A model generated the notes under the pieces. It ran no database searches. It was not told the origin of the DNA and worked only from the letters and a program-made list of their open reading frames with translations. From Moraxellaceae bacterium (GTDB lineage: Bacteria > Pseudomonadota > Gammaproteobacteria > Pseudomonadales > Moraxellaceae), in NCBI GenBank assembly GCA_029237815.1, contig JAQZBP010000006.1, positions 62,001 through 126,000 of the forward strand: a stretch of 64,000 nt of DNA, in the 5' to 3' direction. The stretch's first letter is position 1. Every line of letters starts with the position of its first letter. This document shows, piece by piece, positions 43,117 to 51,611 of the stretch. The position numbers and the translations under genes were made by a program.

Positions 43117-43941
43117 TCAGTGCGGCGCCATGAAGCGGGCGATCAGCCCGGCGCCGCGGTTGTAGCTGACCGGGGCGTAGCGCTTGAGGCGCCACACCAT
43201 GCGGGCATCGAATTGCGGCAGGACGTAGAGACGGTTGCGGTCGAGCGCATCCAGCGTGAGGGTGGCCACGCTCTCCGGCGAGTGGCCGACCCACTCCATC
43301 ATGCGCTGCGCCATTTTCGAGGTGCCGCCGGGAATGCGGCCGTCCTGCACGATGTTGGTCTTCACCCAGGTCGGGCAGAGCGCGGTGACGTGCACACCGG
43401 CACCGGCGAGTTCCGCCTTCAGGGTTTCGGAGAGGGCGAGCACCGCCGCCTTGGTGACGTTGTAGGGGCCCATCATGGGTGCGGCGGCAAAACTCGCGGC
43501 CGAGCAGACGTTGACGATGCCGCCGCGGCCCTGCGCCCGCAGTTTCGGCGCGAAGACGTGGCAGCCGTGGATGACGCCCCACATGTTGACGCCCACCGCC
43601 CACTGCCAGTCGGCGATGGGGAATTCGCCCACCGGCTTGCCGCCGATGCCGACGCCGGCGTTGTTGACCACGAGATCGACCGGCCCCTGCAGCCACTGTT
43701 CGGATTTGGCGGCCAGGTTTTCGACCTCGGCGAGGACGGAAACGTCGCAGGCCAGCGCCAGCGCCTGGCCGCCGGCGGCCGTGATCAGGTCGACCGTGGC
43801 CTGGGCCGTCTCCAGCCGGATATCACTGCAGACCACGCGCCCGCCGCGCCTGGCCAGTTCCAGCGCGAAGGCCCGGCCAATGCCGCTCCCCGCGCCCGTG
43901 ACCACCGCCGAGGCGCCCTTGCTGACCTTCTTTCCGAACAT
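43117..43941 (-). CDS. Short-chain dehydrogenase/reductase
   Basis: A 274-residue classical SDR: TGAGSGIGRAFALEL (cofactor), NNAG, catalytic Ser in VNVCSAASF and YNVTK (Tyr/Lys). The start at 43941 (MFGKKVSKG) has GGAG 7 bases upstream; an in-frame ATG at 43953 is possible. First gene of the operon with PF10118 and ferritin-like genes, divergent from a TetR regulator that probably controls it. Substrate unknown, likely a lipid alcohol or ketone. Confidence 0.9.
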   Translation of the reverse strand: MFGKKVSKGASAVVTGAGSGIGRAFALELARRGGRVVCSDIRLETAQATVDLITAAGGQALALACDVSVLAEVENLAAKSEQWLQGPVDLVVNNAGVGIGGKPVGEFPIADWQWAVGVNMWGVIHGCHVFAPKLRAQGRGGIVNVCSAASFAAAPMMGPYNVTKAAVLALSETLKAELAGAGVHVTALCPTWVKTNIVQDGRIPGGTSKMAQRMMEWVGHSPESVATLTLDALDRNRLYVLPQFDARMVWRLKRYAPVSYNRGAGLIARFMAPH

Positions 43942-44017
43942 GGCTGACTCCATCTACCGGCCCGGACAGGGATTTTTTCCCCGCCGCATTGACCGTTACA
44001 TCGATGGATGTCACCTT

Positions 44018-44039
44018 ATTCCGATCATTTGTTCGGATT
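44018..44039. promoter_or_regulatory. Candidate TetR operator
   Basis: ATTCCGA and TCGGATT, inverted (6 of 7 matching) with an 8-base spacer, in the gap between the divergent SDR and tetR genes. A further TTCGG follows. Placement fits autoregulation by the TetR protein. Confidence 0.5.
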
Positions 44040-44061
44040 CAATTCGGAACCAGGCCCCCTC

Positions 44062-44682
44062 ATGGCACGCAAACCCCAGCAGCAACGCTCCAAGGCCACC
44101 GTCGACGCCATCATCCAGGCCGGTTTCATCTGCGTGGCCGAGCGCGGCGTCGGCGCCACCACGACGCGCCATATCGCCGAGACCGCCGGCATCGGCGTCG
44201 GTTCGCTCTACGAGTACTTCAAGGACAAGGAGGCGGTGTTCGACGCCATGAACCAGCGCATGGTGGAGGAGGTCGTCGGCATGCTGCAGGCGGCGGCGCC
44301 GGCGATTTCGCGCCTGCCCATCGGCGAGGCGGTGAAGCACATCCTCACGCTCTTCGGCGAGTTCCTGCAGGGCAACGACCAGCGCTACCTGAAGTGCGCG
44401 CGCCAGGCCATGAACATCGACCTCAAGGATTACGTGGGCCCGATCTCGAAGCTGCTCACGCAGATCGTGATGCAGCACATCATGCACCACCCCGAGCACA
44501 TGCGGCTGCGGCGGATTCCGGCGATGAGCTACATCTTCATCAATGCCGGCATCTTCAGCGTGGTGCGCCACCTCTCCGACCCGAATCCGCCCATCAGCTA
44601 CGAGGAACTCACGCAGGGCCTCGCGGACATGGTGGACCACTACGTCGCGCAGGAGCTGCTGCTGACGGCGCCGAAGGCCTGA
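44062..44682 (+). CDS. TetR-family transcriptional regulator
   Basis: A 206-residue TetR protein with the N-terminal helix-turn-helix TTRHIAETAGIGVGSLYEYF (about residues 33-52) and an all-helical ligand domain. ATG 44062 (MARKPQQQRS) is preferred over an in-frame ATG 54 bases earlier that would overlap the operator. Divergent from the SDR-PF10118-diiron operon, its likely target. Confidence 0.9.
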   Translation: MARKPQQQRSKATVDAIIQAGFICVAERGVGATTTRHIAETAGIGVGSLYEYFKDKEAVFDAMNQRMVEEVVGMLQAAAPAISRLPIGEAVKHILTLFGEFLQGNDQRYLKCARQAMNIDLKDYVGPISKLLTQIVMQHIMHHPEHMRLRRIPAMSYIFINAGIFSVVRHLSDPNPPISYEELTQGLADMVDHYVAQELLLTAPKA

Positions 44683-44715
44683 GCGGCCTGCCGCGCCCCG
44701 CCGGCCCCAAACGAC

Positions 44716-44746
44716 GAAGGCCACCCGCGGGTGGCCTTCTTGTTTT
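44716..44746. terminator. Terminator between convergent tetR genes
   Basis: Perfect stem GAAGGCCACCC-GC-GGGTGGCCTTC followed by TTGTTTT. Confidence 0.88.
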
Positions 44747-44807
44747 CCGGCTTCTGCACTTTCTTTCAGGCAGGCCCGCCAGCCCTTCCTCAGCCTGCCC
44801 GGCCGCG

Positions 44808-45443
44808 CTAGAGCGCCGTGGCGATCTCCAGCACCTGCGCGCGCACCGCGCCCTCCAGCTGCTTGCGGCTGAGCGCCGCCGTGCCCTGCGGCGGAAACTG
44901 CAGCATGAGCCCGTGCAGCAGCATCACGATCATCGCGGCGCGGCGCCGGTATTCGGCGCGGCCGACCGCCGGATTCAGGCCGACGATGAGCTGGTAGAAC
45001 TGCTTGCGCGAACGCTCCTCCATCCGCTCCATCAGCTGCATCGCGAAGGGCAGCCGCTTGCCGAGCGCCCAGGCCTCGGCGAACACGCCGCAGACCTGCG
45101 GATCGCGGCACACACCAAGCAGGTAATCCAGCACGACCTCGAGGCGCTCCCGCTGGTCGCGGTCCGCCATTTCCGCGATGGCCGCGGCAATGCCGGCCCC
45201 CATGTTCTCGATCAGGTAGGCGAGCAGCGCCTCCACCAGCACTTCCTGGTTCCGGTAGTAGTGCTGCACCGTGCTCAGGCTGACGTCGATGCGGGCCGCC
45301 ACGCCGCGCATGGTCAGGCCGGCAAAGCCCTCCTCGAGCAGGATGTCGCGCGCCGCGAGCAGGATCTCCCGCGCCCGCTGCAGCCCGCGGTCGGTGGTGA
45401 CGGTGGGCTTTTCGCCCAGCGCGCTTAGAACAGTGGCTGTCAT
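44808..45443 (-). CDS. TetR-family regulator next to a desaturase
   Basis: A 211-residue TetR protein (TMRGVAARIDVSLSTVQHYY as recognition region). It is divergent from a fatty-acid desaturase, as DesT is in some pseudomonads, so control of unsaturated fatty-acid synthesis in response to acyl-CoA is a reasonable inference. The perfect palindrome TGTCATGACA (45438-45447) covers its start codon, which would suit autorepression. Confidence 0.88.
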   Translation of the reverse strand: MTATVLSALGEKPTVTTDRGLQRAREILLAARDILLEEGFAGLTMRGVAARIDVSLSTVQHYYRNQEVLVEALLAYLIENMGAGIAAAIAEMADRDQRERLEVVLDYLLGVCRDPQVCGVFAEAWALGKRLPFAMQLMERMEERSRKQFYQLIVGLNPAVGRAEYRRRAAMIVMLLHGLMLQFPPQGTAALSRKQLEGAVRAQVLEIATAL

Positions 45444-45495
45444 GACATACCGTCATCGCAGTGGTGATTGGCCGCTAGTGTGCCATACCTGTTGG

Positions 45496-45548
45496 TTGAC
45501 GAGTCGGTCGCCTGACCGATAGAGTCCGCCACTCGGTCGCGCGACCTA
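45496..45548 (+). promoter_or_regulatory. Desaturase promoter with two operator-like dyads
   Basis: TTGACG (45496-45501) and TAGAGT (45520-45525) are spaced 18 bases and could be -35 and -10. The dyad TCGGTCGCCTGACCGA (45504-45519) fills the spacer, and a related TCGGTCGCGCGACCTA (45533-45548) lies at the expected start of transcription. Both share TCGGTCGC and GACC, so one repressor probably binds both. Confidence 0.6.
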
Positions 45549-45703
45549 CTCCGCACCGTCCGAAAGCGGCTGACCCATGCCCGCCTGCCGGCGCCACCGG
45601 CAACCGCGCATCGCCTGCACTGCGAACCGCGCAATCGCTCCCTGCGCACCAGCCTGAGCGCCCCTTCCAGGACACGGCGCACTCCACCGAGGACACCCCC
45701 GAG

Positions 45704-46852
45704 ATGACGACTTCCGCCACCGAACGCCCACCGGTCAACTGGGCCTCCGCCATCGTGCTGACGGCGACGCCCATCGCCGCCGCCATCCTCGTGCCCTGGT
45801 ACGCCTTCCATTTCGATTTCAGCGTCGCGGCCTGGGTCAGCTTCTTCGTCTTCCTGCATCTCGGCGGCACGTCCATCTCGGCCGGCTACCACCGCCTGTG
45901 GGCGCACCGCGCCTATGAAGCGCACTGGTCGCTGCGCGTGCTGCTCATGATCTTCGGCACCATGGCCATGCAGAACAGCATCCTGATCTGGGCCTCCAGC
46001 CACCGCACGCATCATCGCCACGTGGATGAAGTCGACGGCGATCCCTATGCGATCACGCGCGGCTTCTGGTTCGCGCATTTCGGCTGGATGATGCGCAACC
46101 ATCCGACCGGCCTGCCCAACTTCAGCAACGCCAACGACCTGCTGGCCGACAGGCTGGTGATGTTCCAGCACAAGTACTACCTGCCGCTGCTGCTGCTGAC
46201 GAATATCGGTTTCCCGCTGGCCGTGGGCGTTCTGGTCGGCGACGTGTGGGGCGTGCTCCTGCTGGGCGGCCTGCTGCGCCTGGTGGTCAGCCACCACGTC
46301 ACTTTCCTCATCAATTCGCTGTGCCATGTGTGGGGCAGCCGCCCCTACACCGATGAAAACAGCGCGCGCGACAACACCGTGCTGGCCGTGCTCACCTGGG
46401 GCGAGGGCTATCACAACTACCACCACATCTTTCAGTACGACTACCGCAACGGCGTGAAGTGGTGGCAGTACGACACCAGCAAGTGGCTGATCTACTCGCT
46501 CTCGCTGGTGGGCATCACGAAAAACCTGAAGCGCTGCTCCAATTTTGCGATCCGCAAGGCGGAACTCGGCATGCAGTTCAAGCGCGCCGAGCAGCAGCTC
46601 GCCACGCAGCAGGCGCGCCGCGCCGATGTGGAGGCGCTGAAGGCGCGCATGGCGCACGAATACGAGATGTTCTCCGCCGCGCTGCAGGACTGGGCGCGCG
46701 TGAAGGAGGAGTGGTACACGGACAAGAAGGTCGAGCTGCTGCAGAAGTGGCAGGAGGCGACCTTCCGTGATCGCCTGCGGGAAATCGAGTTCCGCCTGAA
46801 GATGCAGCACAAGCGCATGCAGGCGCTGAGCGCGCGGGTCGCCGCGGCCTGA
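45704..46852 (+). CDS. Acyl-CoA/fatty-acid desaturase
   Basis: A 382-residue membrane desaturase of the stearoyl-CoA delta-9 type. The three His boxes are HRLWAH, HRTHH and HNYHH, with four hydrophobic helices in the first 240 residues. The C-terminal about 100 residues (FKRAEQQLATQQARRADVEA onward) form a charged coiled coil not needed for the core fold. It introduces a double bond into acyl chains and is probably controlled by the divergent TetR. Confidence 0.92.
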   Translation: MTTSATERPPVNWASAIVLTATPIAAAILVPWYAFHFDFSVAAWVSFFVFLHLGGTSISAGYHRLWAHRAYEAHWSLRVLLMIFGTMAMQNSILIWASSHRTHHRHVDEVDGDPYAITRGFWFAHFGWMMRNHPTGLPNFSNANDLLADRLVMFQHKYYLPLLLLTNIGFPLAVGVLVGDVWGVLLLGGLLRLVVSHHVTFLINSLCHVWGSRPYTDENSARDNTVLAVLTWGEGYHNYHHIFQYDYRNGVKWWQYDTSKWLIYSLSLVGITKNLKRCSNFAIRKAELGMQFKRAEQQLATQQARRADVEALKARMAHEYEMFSAALQDWARVKEEWYTDKKVELLQKWQEATFRDRLREIEFRLKMQHKRMQALSARVAAA

Positions 46853-46874
46853 GGCGACAGGCGGACTGCCGCCG

Positions 46875-48677
46875 CTAGAAGCGATACGCCCCCGCCAGGA
46901 TCCGCGCATGGATCTCCGGCGTCAGCACCACATAGCCGTCGTTGCCGGGCAGCAGCACGTGAACGACATCCGGCGTGGTCTGCGCCGGATCGAAGCCCGC
47001 CACCTTGAGCCCGTGCTTCTGCGGCTTGAAGGTGGCGGTGGTGGCGAGCTGGCCGCACTCGCGGAGGAAGAGCGGAATCGCATACGGCGGCAACTCGCGC
47101 CGCAGGTGCGCGAGCAGCGCCGCAAGATCGATCGTGCCCGCGATCGCCGCCATGCCGGCACGGCCGTTGGTGCCCGGCACCTCCACCCCATAGACCACCG
47201 ACGCCAGGCCCTCCACGGCCGCGATCACGTTCTCCACTTCCGCCGTTGACACGTTCTCGCCCTTCCAGCGGAAGGTGTCGCCGGTGCGGTCCACGAACTG
47301 CGCGTGGCGGAAGCCGATGTCGCGCAGCAGATCGGCGGTATTGAAGTAGCAGTCGCCCGCCTCGAACACGTCGTGCAGCAGGCAGGCGGCATTCTTTGAC
47401 GAATCGGTGTAGCCCTCGAAGCCGTTGCGCGCCGTGATCTTGCCGATCAGCAGGCCGACCTCGCCACGCGCCACGCGGCGCATGCGCCCGGCGCTGTCGC
47501 GCACCGGCGCCTCGCGCTCGGCATCCCAGGCGACGATGGCGTAGGGCACCGGGCAGACGCCGACGGTGTTGTCGAAGTTGAAGATGTTCGAGAAGCCGAT
47601 ATTGCCTTCCGAGGAACCGTAGAACTCCAGCACCTCCAGGATGCCGAAGCGTTCCTTGAAATCGCTCCAGATGGTCGGGCGCAGGCCGTTGCCGGTGATC
47701 TTGCGCACGCGGTGCGCGCGATCCTCGGGCGTCGGTGGCTGCTCCATCAGGTAGCGGCAGAGCTCACCGACATAGCCAAAGGCGGTGGCGCCGAAGGCGC
47801 GACAGTCGTTCCAGAATTCGCGCGCGGAGAATTTTCGGCGCAGCGCGATGGCCGCGCCGCCGTGCAGCACGGCGCCCCAGCACACGATCAGCGCCGTGCC
47901 GTGGTAGAGCGGCAGCGTGCAGTAGAACACGTCACGGCGATCGAGCTGCTGCACCAGGCCCATGCCGTGGTAGGCCATGGTCCAGCGGCCGTGGGAGAGG
48001 ATCGCCGCCTTGGGCAGACCGGTGGTGCCCGAGGTGTAGATGTAGAAGAGGCCGTCGCCGCGATCGATGTCGCGCGTCGTGCGGGGATTGCCGACGCGAC
48101 AGGCGAGCAGCGCGCGCCCGAGACTGAAAAAGCCCGCGGGTGCGGCATCGGCCACGAAGCCGTCGCGGTCGGCGAGCCAGTGCAGCGCGTCGGGCGCAAG
48201 ACCGATGTCGGGCAGCACCGGCTCCAGCGAGGCGCGCAGCTCCTCGCCGACGATGAGGGCGCGCGGCGCCACCAGCGTGATGCTGTGCGTGAGCACGCGC
48301 CCGGTCTGCGAAGTGTTGAGCAGCGCCGCCACGACGCCGATCTTGGCCAGCCCCGCGATCACGGCGAGGAACTCCGGCCGGTTCTCCAGCAGCACGGCGA
48401 CGACGTCGCCCTTGCGCAGCCCCTGGCCCGCATAGAAATGCGCCACGCGGTTGGCGCGGTAGTTGAGCTCGGCATAACTCAGCGTGGCGCCCTGGCAGCG
48501 CACGGCGATGTCGCGCGGATGCCGCGCCGTGGCGTACTCGAGCGCCCAGCCGAGGCCGACATGGCCGAGCGCGGCACTCTCGGCCAGGTGCGGCAGGTGG
48601 GCGATCAGGTGCGGCAGGCGCCGCGCCAGCGCGGGGAGCTGGCGGGCCACGGTGAGGGGCGTGAGGACGGTCGGCAT
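46875..48677 (-). CDS. Long-chain acyl-CoA synthetase, FATP-like
   Basis: A 600-residue AMP-forming ligase of the very-long-chain/FATP type. AMP motif YIYTSGTTGLPKAAILSHGR, then EFYGSSEGNIGFSN, DTFRWKGENVSTAEVE and a C-terminal Lys in ATFKPQKHGLKV. It activates fatty acids to acyl-CoA and would feed the neighbouring desaturase. ATG 48677 (MPTVLTPL) is chosen; the upstream open frame lacks conserved features. It converges with the desaturase with 22 bases between stops. Confidence 0.92.
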   Translation of the reverse strand: MPTVLTPLTVARQLPALARRLPHLIAHLPHLAESAALGHVGLGWALEYATARHPRDIAVRCQGATLSYAELNYRANRVAHFYAGQGLRKGDVVAVLLENRPEFLAVIAGLAKIGVVAALLNTSQTGRVLTHSITLVAPRALIVGEELRASLEPVLPDIGLAPDALHWLADRDGFVADAAPAGFFSLGRALLACRVGNPRTTRDIDRGDGLFYIYTSGTTGLPKAAILSHGRWTMAYHGMGLVQQLDRRDVFYCTLPLYHGTALIVCWGAVLHGGAAIALRRKFSAREFWNDCRAFGATAFGYVGELCRYLMEQPPTPEDRAHRVRKITGNGLRPTIWSDFKERFGILEVLEFYGSSEGNIGFSNIFNFDNTVGVCPVPYAIVAWDAEREAPVRDSAGRMRRVARGEVGLLIGKITARNGFEGYTDSSKNAACLLHDVFEAGDCYFNTADLLRDIGFRHAQFVDRTGDTFRWKGENVSTAEVENVIAAVEGLASVVYGVEVPGTNGRAGMAAIAGTIDLAALLAHLRRELPPYAIPLFLRECGQLATTATFKPQKHGLKVAGFDPAQTTPDVVHVLLPGNDGYVVLTPEIHARILAGAYRF

Positions 48678-48859
48678 GGGCGCTCGCAGTCGGGGGCCGT
48701 CGGCGCGACGGACCAGGTAGGGGTGGCATCCCTGCCGGCAGTGCCCCGCAGCATGCCCGAGGTCCGCCGGCCGGAACAATGCCCGCGCCGCTTGTGCGTC
48801 GCCGGCGTTCTTGCCTAAATCAGCGCCTTGCCGCCGCCCACTCATTCCCAGGAGCAGAC

Positions 48860-49639
48860 ATGTCATCGCGCAGTATCTTCATCACCGGCGCCGCCGCCGG
48901 CATCGGCGCCGCCACCGCCCGCCGCTTTGCCGCCGAGGGCTGGTTCGTCGGCCTCTTCGATGTCGATGTCGCGGGCGTGGAGCGTCTCGCCGCCGAGCTC
49001 GGCGCGGCCAGGACAATTGCCGGCCGCCTCGATGTCGCCGATGCCGCGCAGTGGCAGGAGGCGCTGGCGGCCTTCATGGCGCGCGCCGGCCGCCTCGATG
49101 CGCTGGTGAACAACGCCGGCATCCTCGCCTCGGGCGCCTTCGACTCGATTCCGCTGGCGCGCCAGCAGGCCATCGTCGACGTCAACGTGAAGGGCGTGCT
49201 GAACGGCTGCCACGCCGCCTTCCCGCACCTGCGCGCCACGCCGGGGTCGTGCGTGGTCAACATGTCGTCGGCCTCGGCGATCTACGGCCAGCCCTCGCTC
49301 GCGATTTATTCGGCCACCAAGTTCGCGGTGCGCGGCCTCACCGAAGCGCTCGACATCGAGTGGCAGCCGCACGGCATCCGCGTCATGGACGTGATGCCGC
49401 TCTTCGTGCAGACGGCGATGGTGAACGGCATGGACGCGAAGGCGATCGGCAAGCTCGGCGTGAACCTCGGGCCCGAGGACGTGGCTGCCACCATTCTCGA
49501 TGCCGTGACCAATGTGCCGCGGGTGCCGCGCGTGCACCGCCTGGTGGGCACGCAGGCGAAGCTCGCCTACAAGTTCGCCGGCCTCGCGCCGGACTGGCTG
49601 GCACGCCTGATCAACAAGACGCTCGCCACCGGGCACTGA
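48860..49639 (+). CDS. Short-chain dehydrogenase/reductase
   Basis: A 259-residue classical SDR: TGAAAGIGAATARRF, DVADAAQW, NNAG, Ser in NMSSASAI, YSATK. AGGAG lies 6 bases upstream. It is divergent from the acyl-CoA synthetase. The truncated SDR at 38227 matches its start. Substrate unknown. Confidence 0.9.
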   Translation: MSSRSIFITGAAAGIGAATARRFAAEGWFVGLFDVDVAGVERLAAELGAARTIAGRLDVADAAQWQEALAAFMARAGRLDALVNNAGILASGAFDSIPLARQQAIVDVNVKGVLNGCHAAFPHLRATPGSCVVNMSSASAIYGQPSLAIYSATKFAVRGLTEALDIEWQPHGIRVMDVMPLFVQTAMVNGMDAKAIGKLGVNLGPEDVAATILDAVTNVPRVPRVHRLVGTQAKLAYKFAGLAPDWLARLINKTLATGH

Positions 49640-49870
49640 GCGGGTCTGGCTGATGATGCCGCTCCGCCCCCCGACGGCGCGGCGGCCGCACCGTTCACCG
49701 AGTGGCTCACCGGCCTGCTCGCGCTGCGGGTGGCTATCGGCATCGGGGGCTTCGCCCTCACGTCGCCACTCCCGCTCATGATCCACGCCGGCCAGATGAT
49801 GCTGACCGGCGCGGGCCTCGTGGCCGCGGCCCCCTCCCTCGGCTATCTCGCCGGCGCCAGCATCGTGTAA
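49640..49870 (+). other. In-frame hydrophobic reading frame after the SDR stop
   Basis: The frame continues 76 codons past the SDR TGA without a stop. It reads FTEWLTGLLALRVAIGIGGF and later MIHAGQMMLTGAGLVAAA: two likely membrane helices. There is no good start codon or ribosome site. It may be the tail of a lost membrane gene or, less likely, a read-through extension. The following gap (49871-50031) holds only the dyad listed next. Confidence 0.35.
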
Positions 49871-49920
49871 TGCAAGGCCCTGGCCTGCCGTGTAAGCACG
49901 CAAGACCGATTGGTATCGTT

Positions 49921-49946
49921 TCGGACACTGTAGAGCCGCTGTCCGA
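49921..49946. promoter_or_regulatory. Dyad before the esterase gene
   Basis: TCGGACA and TGTCCGA, exact inverted copies with a 12-base spacer, about 86 bases before the esterase start. Candidate operator. Confidence 0.45.
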
Positions 49947-50031
49947 CCGTGGGCCTGCGGCGATCGCCGTACACTCGGCCCGACTTCCCCATCCGCTCAT
50001 GGCCGCTCGCCGCGGCCACCGGAGTGCCGTG

Positions 50032-50925
50032 ATGCGCCCTGTGCCCCTGTCCCGCCGCCTTGCCGCGCTCCTGTGCGCGCTGCTGCCGATCCTGACCGCC
50101 GTACCGACGCAGGCCGCCGCGCAGCCCGCCTACCGCCTGGTCGAGGGCCTGCGCTACACACCGCCCGGCTGGCCCGCGGCGCTCGCCGGCGATCTCTACC
50201 TGCCCTCCCGCGAAGGCCCGCTGCCCGTGGTGCTGGTGGTGCACGGCGGCTCCTGGCGCAGTGGCGATCGCGGCTCGGTCGACGCGGCGCGCATCGCGCG
50301 TCCGCTGGCCGCGCAGGGCTTCGCGGTGTTCTCGGTGGATTACCGCCTGGCGCCGGCCTGGCGGCATCCCGCGCCGCTCGAGGACCTGCAGCAGGCCGTG
50401 CACTGGCTGCGCGCAAATGCAGATGCCTACGGGCTCGACCGCGAGGCCATCGGTGCCTGGGGCTATTCGGCCGGGGCGCACCTGGTGGCGCTGCTCGCCA
50501 CGAGCGCGAACGAGTCGCTGCGCCTGCGCGCCGTGGTGGCGGGCGGCCTGCCGGCGGACCTCACCAAATGGCCGGATTCACCGCTCGTGAAGACCTATGT
50601 CGGCGTGACCGCGCGTGAGGACCTGGCGCGCGTGGCGGACGCCTCGCCGGTGCGGCACGTGGGACCGGCGACGCCGCCCTTCTTCCTCTACCACGGCAAG
50701 CGCGACACGCTGGTGGAGCCGGAGCAGGCCGCGCTCTTCGCGGCGGCGCTGCGCGCGCAGGGCCACTGCGCCGAGGAGTTCTACCTGCGCCACTTCGGGC
50801 ATGTGCTGACGGCGCTGTTCCCGGGCGAGGCGCTCGAGCGCGGGACGGCCTTCCTCAAGGCGCGGCTGGTGCCGCCGGTCGCCGGGACACCAGCCCCTCC
50901 CGCCGCGGTGACCTGCACCGGCTGA
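50032..50925 (+). CDS. Exported alpha/beta hydrolase (BD-FAE/esterase-like)
   Basis: A 297-residue esterase with a signal peptide (about 1-25, AAA). It has the hormone-sensitive-lipase-like HGGSW oxyanion motif, nucleophile GYSAGAH (about residues 144-150), Asp in HGKRDTLVEPEQ and His in RHFGHVLTAL. ATG 50032 gives a clean signal peptide; ATG 49999 in the same frame would add 11 polar residues. Substrate unknown. Confidence 0.85.
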   Translation: MRPVPLSRRLAALLCALLPILTAVPTQAAAQPAYRLVEGLRYTPPGWPAALAGDLYLPSREGPLPVVLVVHGGSWRSGDRGSVDAARIARPLAAQGFAVFSVDYRLAPAWRHPAPLEDLQQAVHWLRANADAYGLDREAIGAWGYSAGAHLVALLATSANESLRLRAVVAGGLPADLTKWPDSPLVKTYVGVTAREDLARVADASPVRHVGPATPPFFLYHGKRDTLVEPEQAALFAAALRAQGHCAEEFYLRHFGHVLTALFPGEALERGTAFLKARLVPPVAGTPAPPAAVTCTG

Positions 50926-51271
50926 CGCTGGCCCACGGCAGCGTGAGGCGCCCCCGCGTGGGCCTCCGGCCGCACGGCTACCTATCCCATACCCGGCGTG
51001 CACGCATTCCGCACACTGTCCTCAGCCCTCATCAGCCATTTTTCTCAGGCCGACCGGGACGGCCTGTTGCCGCCCCGGCGCGTGGCCCGGCCCGGGCAGC
51101 ACGCCCGACAGCCGTTTTTCTTTTTCGCCATCGCCACCCCTGGGTGAATCCCATGAACAGACGCGATATCGCCATCATCTGCCGCCATCTCCGGCGATAG
51201 GGCGGCCACGCCAACCAGACCCGGCGCCGTCAGCGCGGCGCGCCGCAATTGAGCCGTGCCCAGCCATCACT
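50926..51271. other. Gene-free stretch
   Basis: GC-rich DNA between the esterase and an SOS box. One 15-codon ATG frame (about 51153) is present but has no supporting feature. No terminator with a clean stem was found. Confidence 0.55.
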
Positions 51272-51291
51272 TACTATACATTTGTACAGTA
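51272..51291 (+). promoter_or_regulatory. LexA (SOS) box
   Basis: TACTATACATTTGTACAGTA, 13 bases before the small gene at 51305. It matches the gammaproteobacterial consensus CTG-N10-CAG except for one base in the left half (CTA). Confidence 0.72.
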
Positions 51292-51304
51292 GTCGGAGAG
51301 CGTC

Positions 51305-51586
51305 ATGTCCAGCAAGTTCCTGCACCGCCTCGCGGCCATCGACACCGAATCCCGCGACCTCCTGGCCGAGCTCCAGCGTACCTTCATCCGTATCAAGACC
51401 CCGATCGGCGCCGCCATCTCCCCGGTGGTGAGCGCCTGGCACCAGGACAAGGACGGCAGCGTTGTCGTGCAGTTCAGCCCCCTGGCGGCGGACCTGCTGC
51501 CGGACCTGTCCGGCGTGGCCCTCTTGCGCGCGGCGCGGGCGCTGGCCCAGGCGCCCGAGCAGCCTTCCGGGCGGGATGCCGCCTGA
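51305..51586 (+). CDS. Small uncharacterised protein, SOS-linked
   Basis: A 93-residue protein of no family I recognise. It is clearly paralogous to the product of 62608-62901: both share KFLxR, ELQxxFIRxKTPxGAAIS, WxQDxDGSxVVxFSxLAA and LPxLSG. Both copies sit in LexA-box loci. It follows an SOS box and starts an operon with a FAN1-like nuclease and a helicase, so it probably belongs to DNA repair. GGAG lies 7 bases upstream. Confidence 0.75.
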   Translation: MSSKFLHRLAAIDTESRDLLAELQRTFIRIKTPIGAAISPVVSAWHQDKDGSVVVQFSPLAADLLPDLSGVALLRAARALAQAPEQPSGRDAA

Positions 51587-51611
51587 GGCGGCCCTCCGTT
51601 AACCTGACTGC

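Noticed and set aside
51153..51200. Fifteen-codon leader peptide MNRRDIAIICRHLRR
   Set aside because: No attenuator-like hairpins or repeated codons, and no clear ribosome site.
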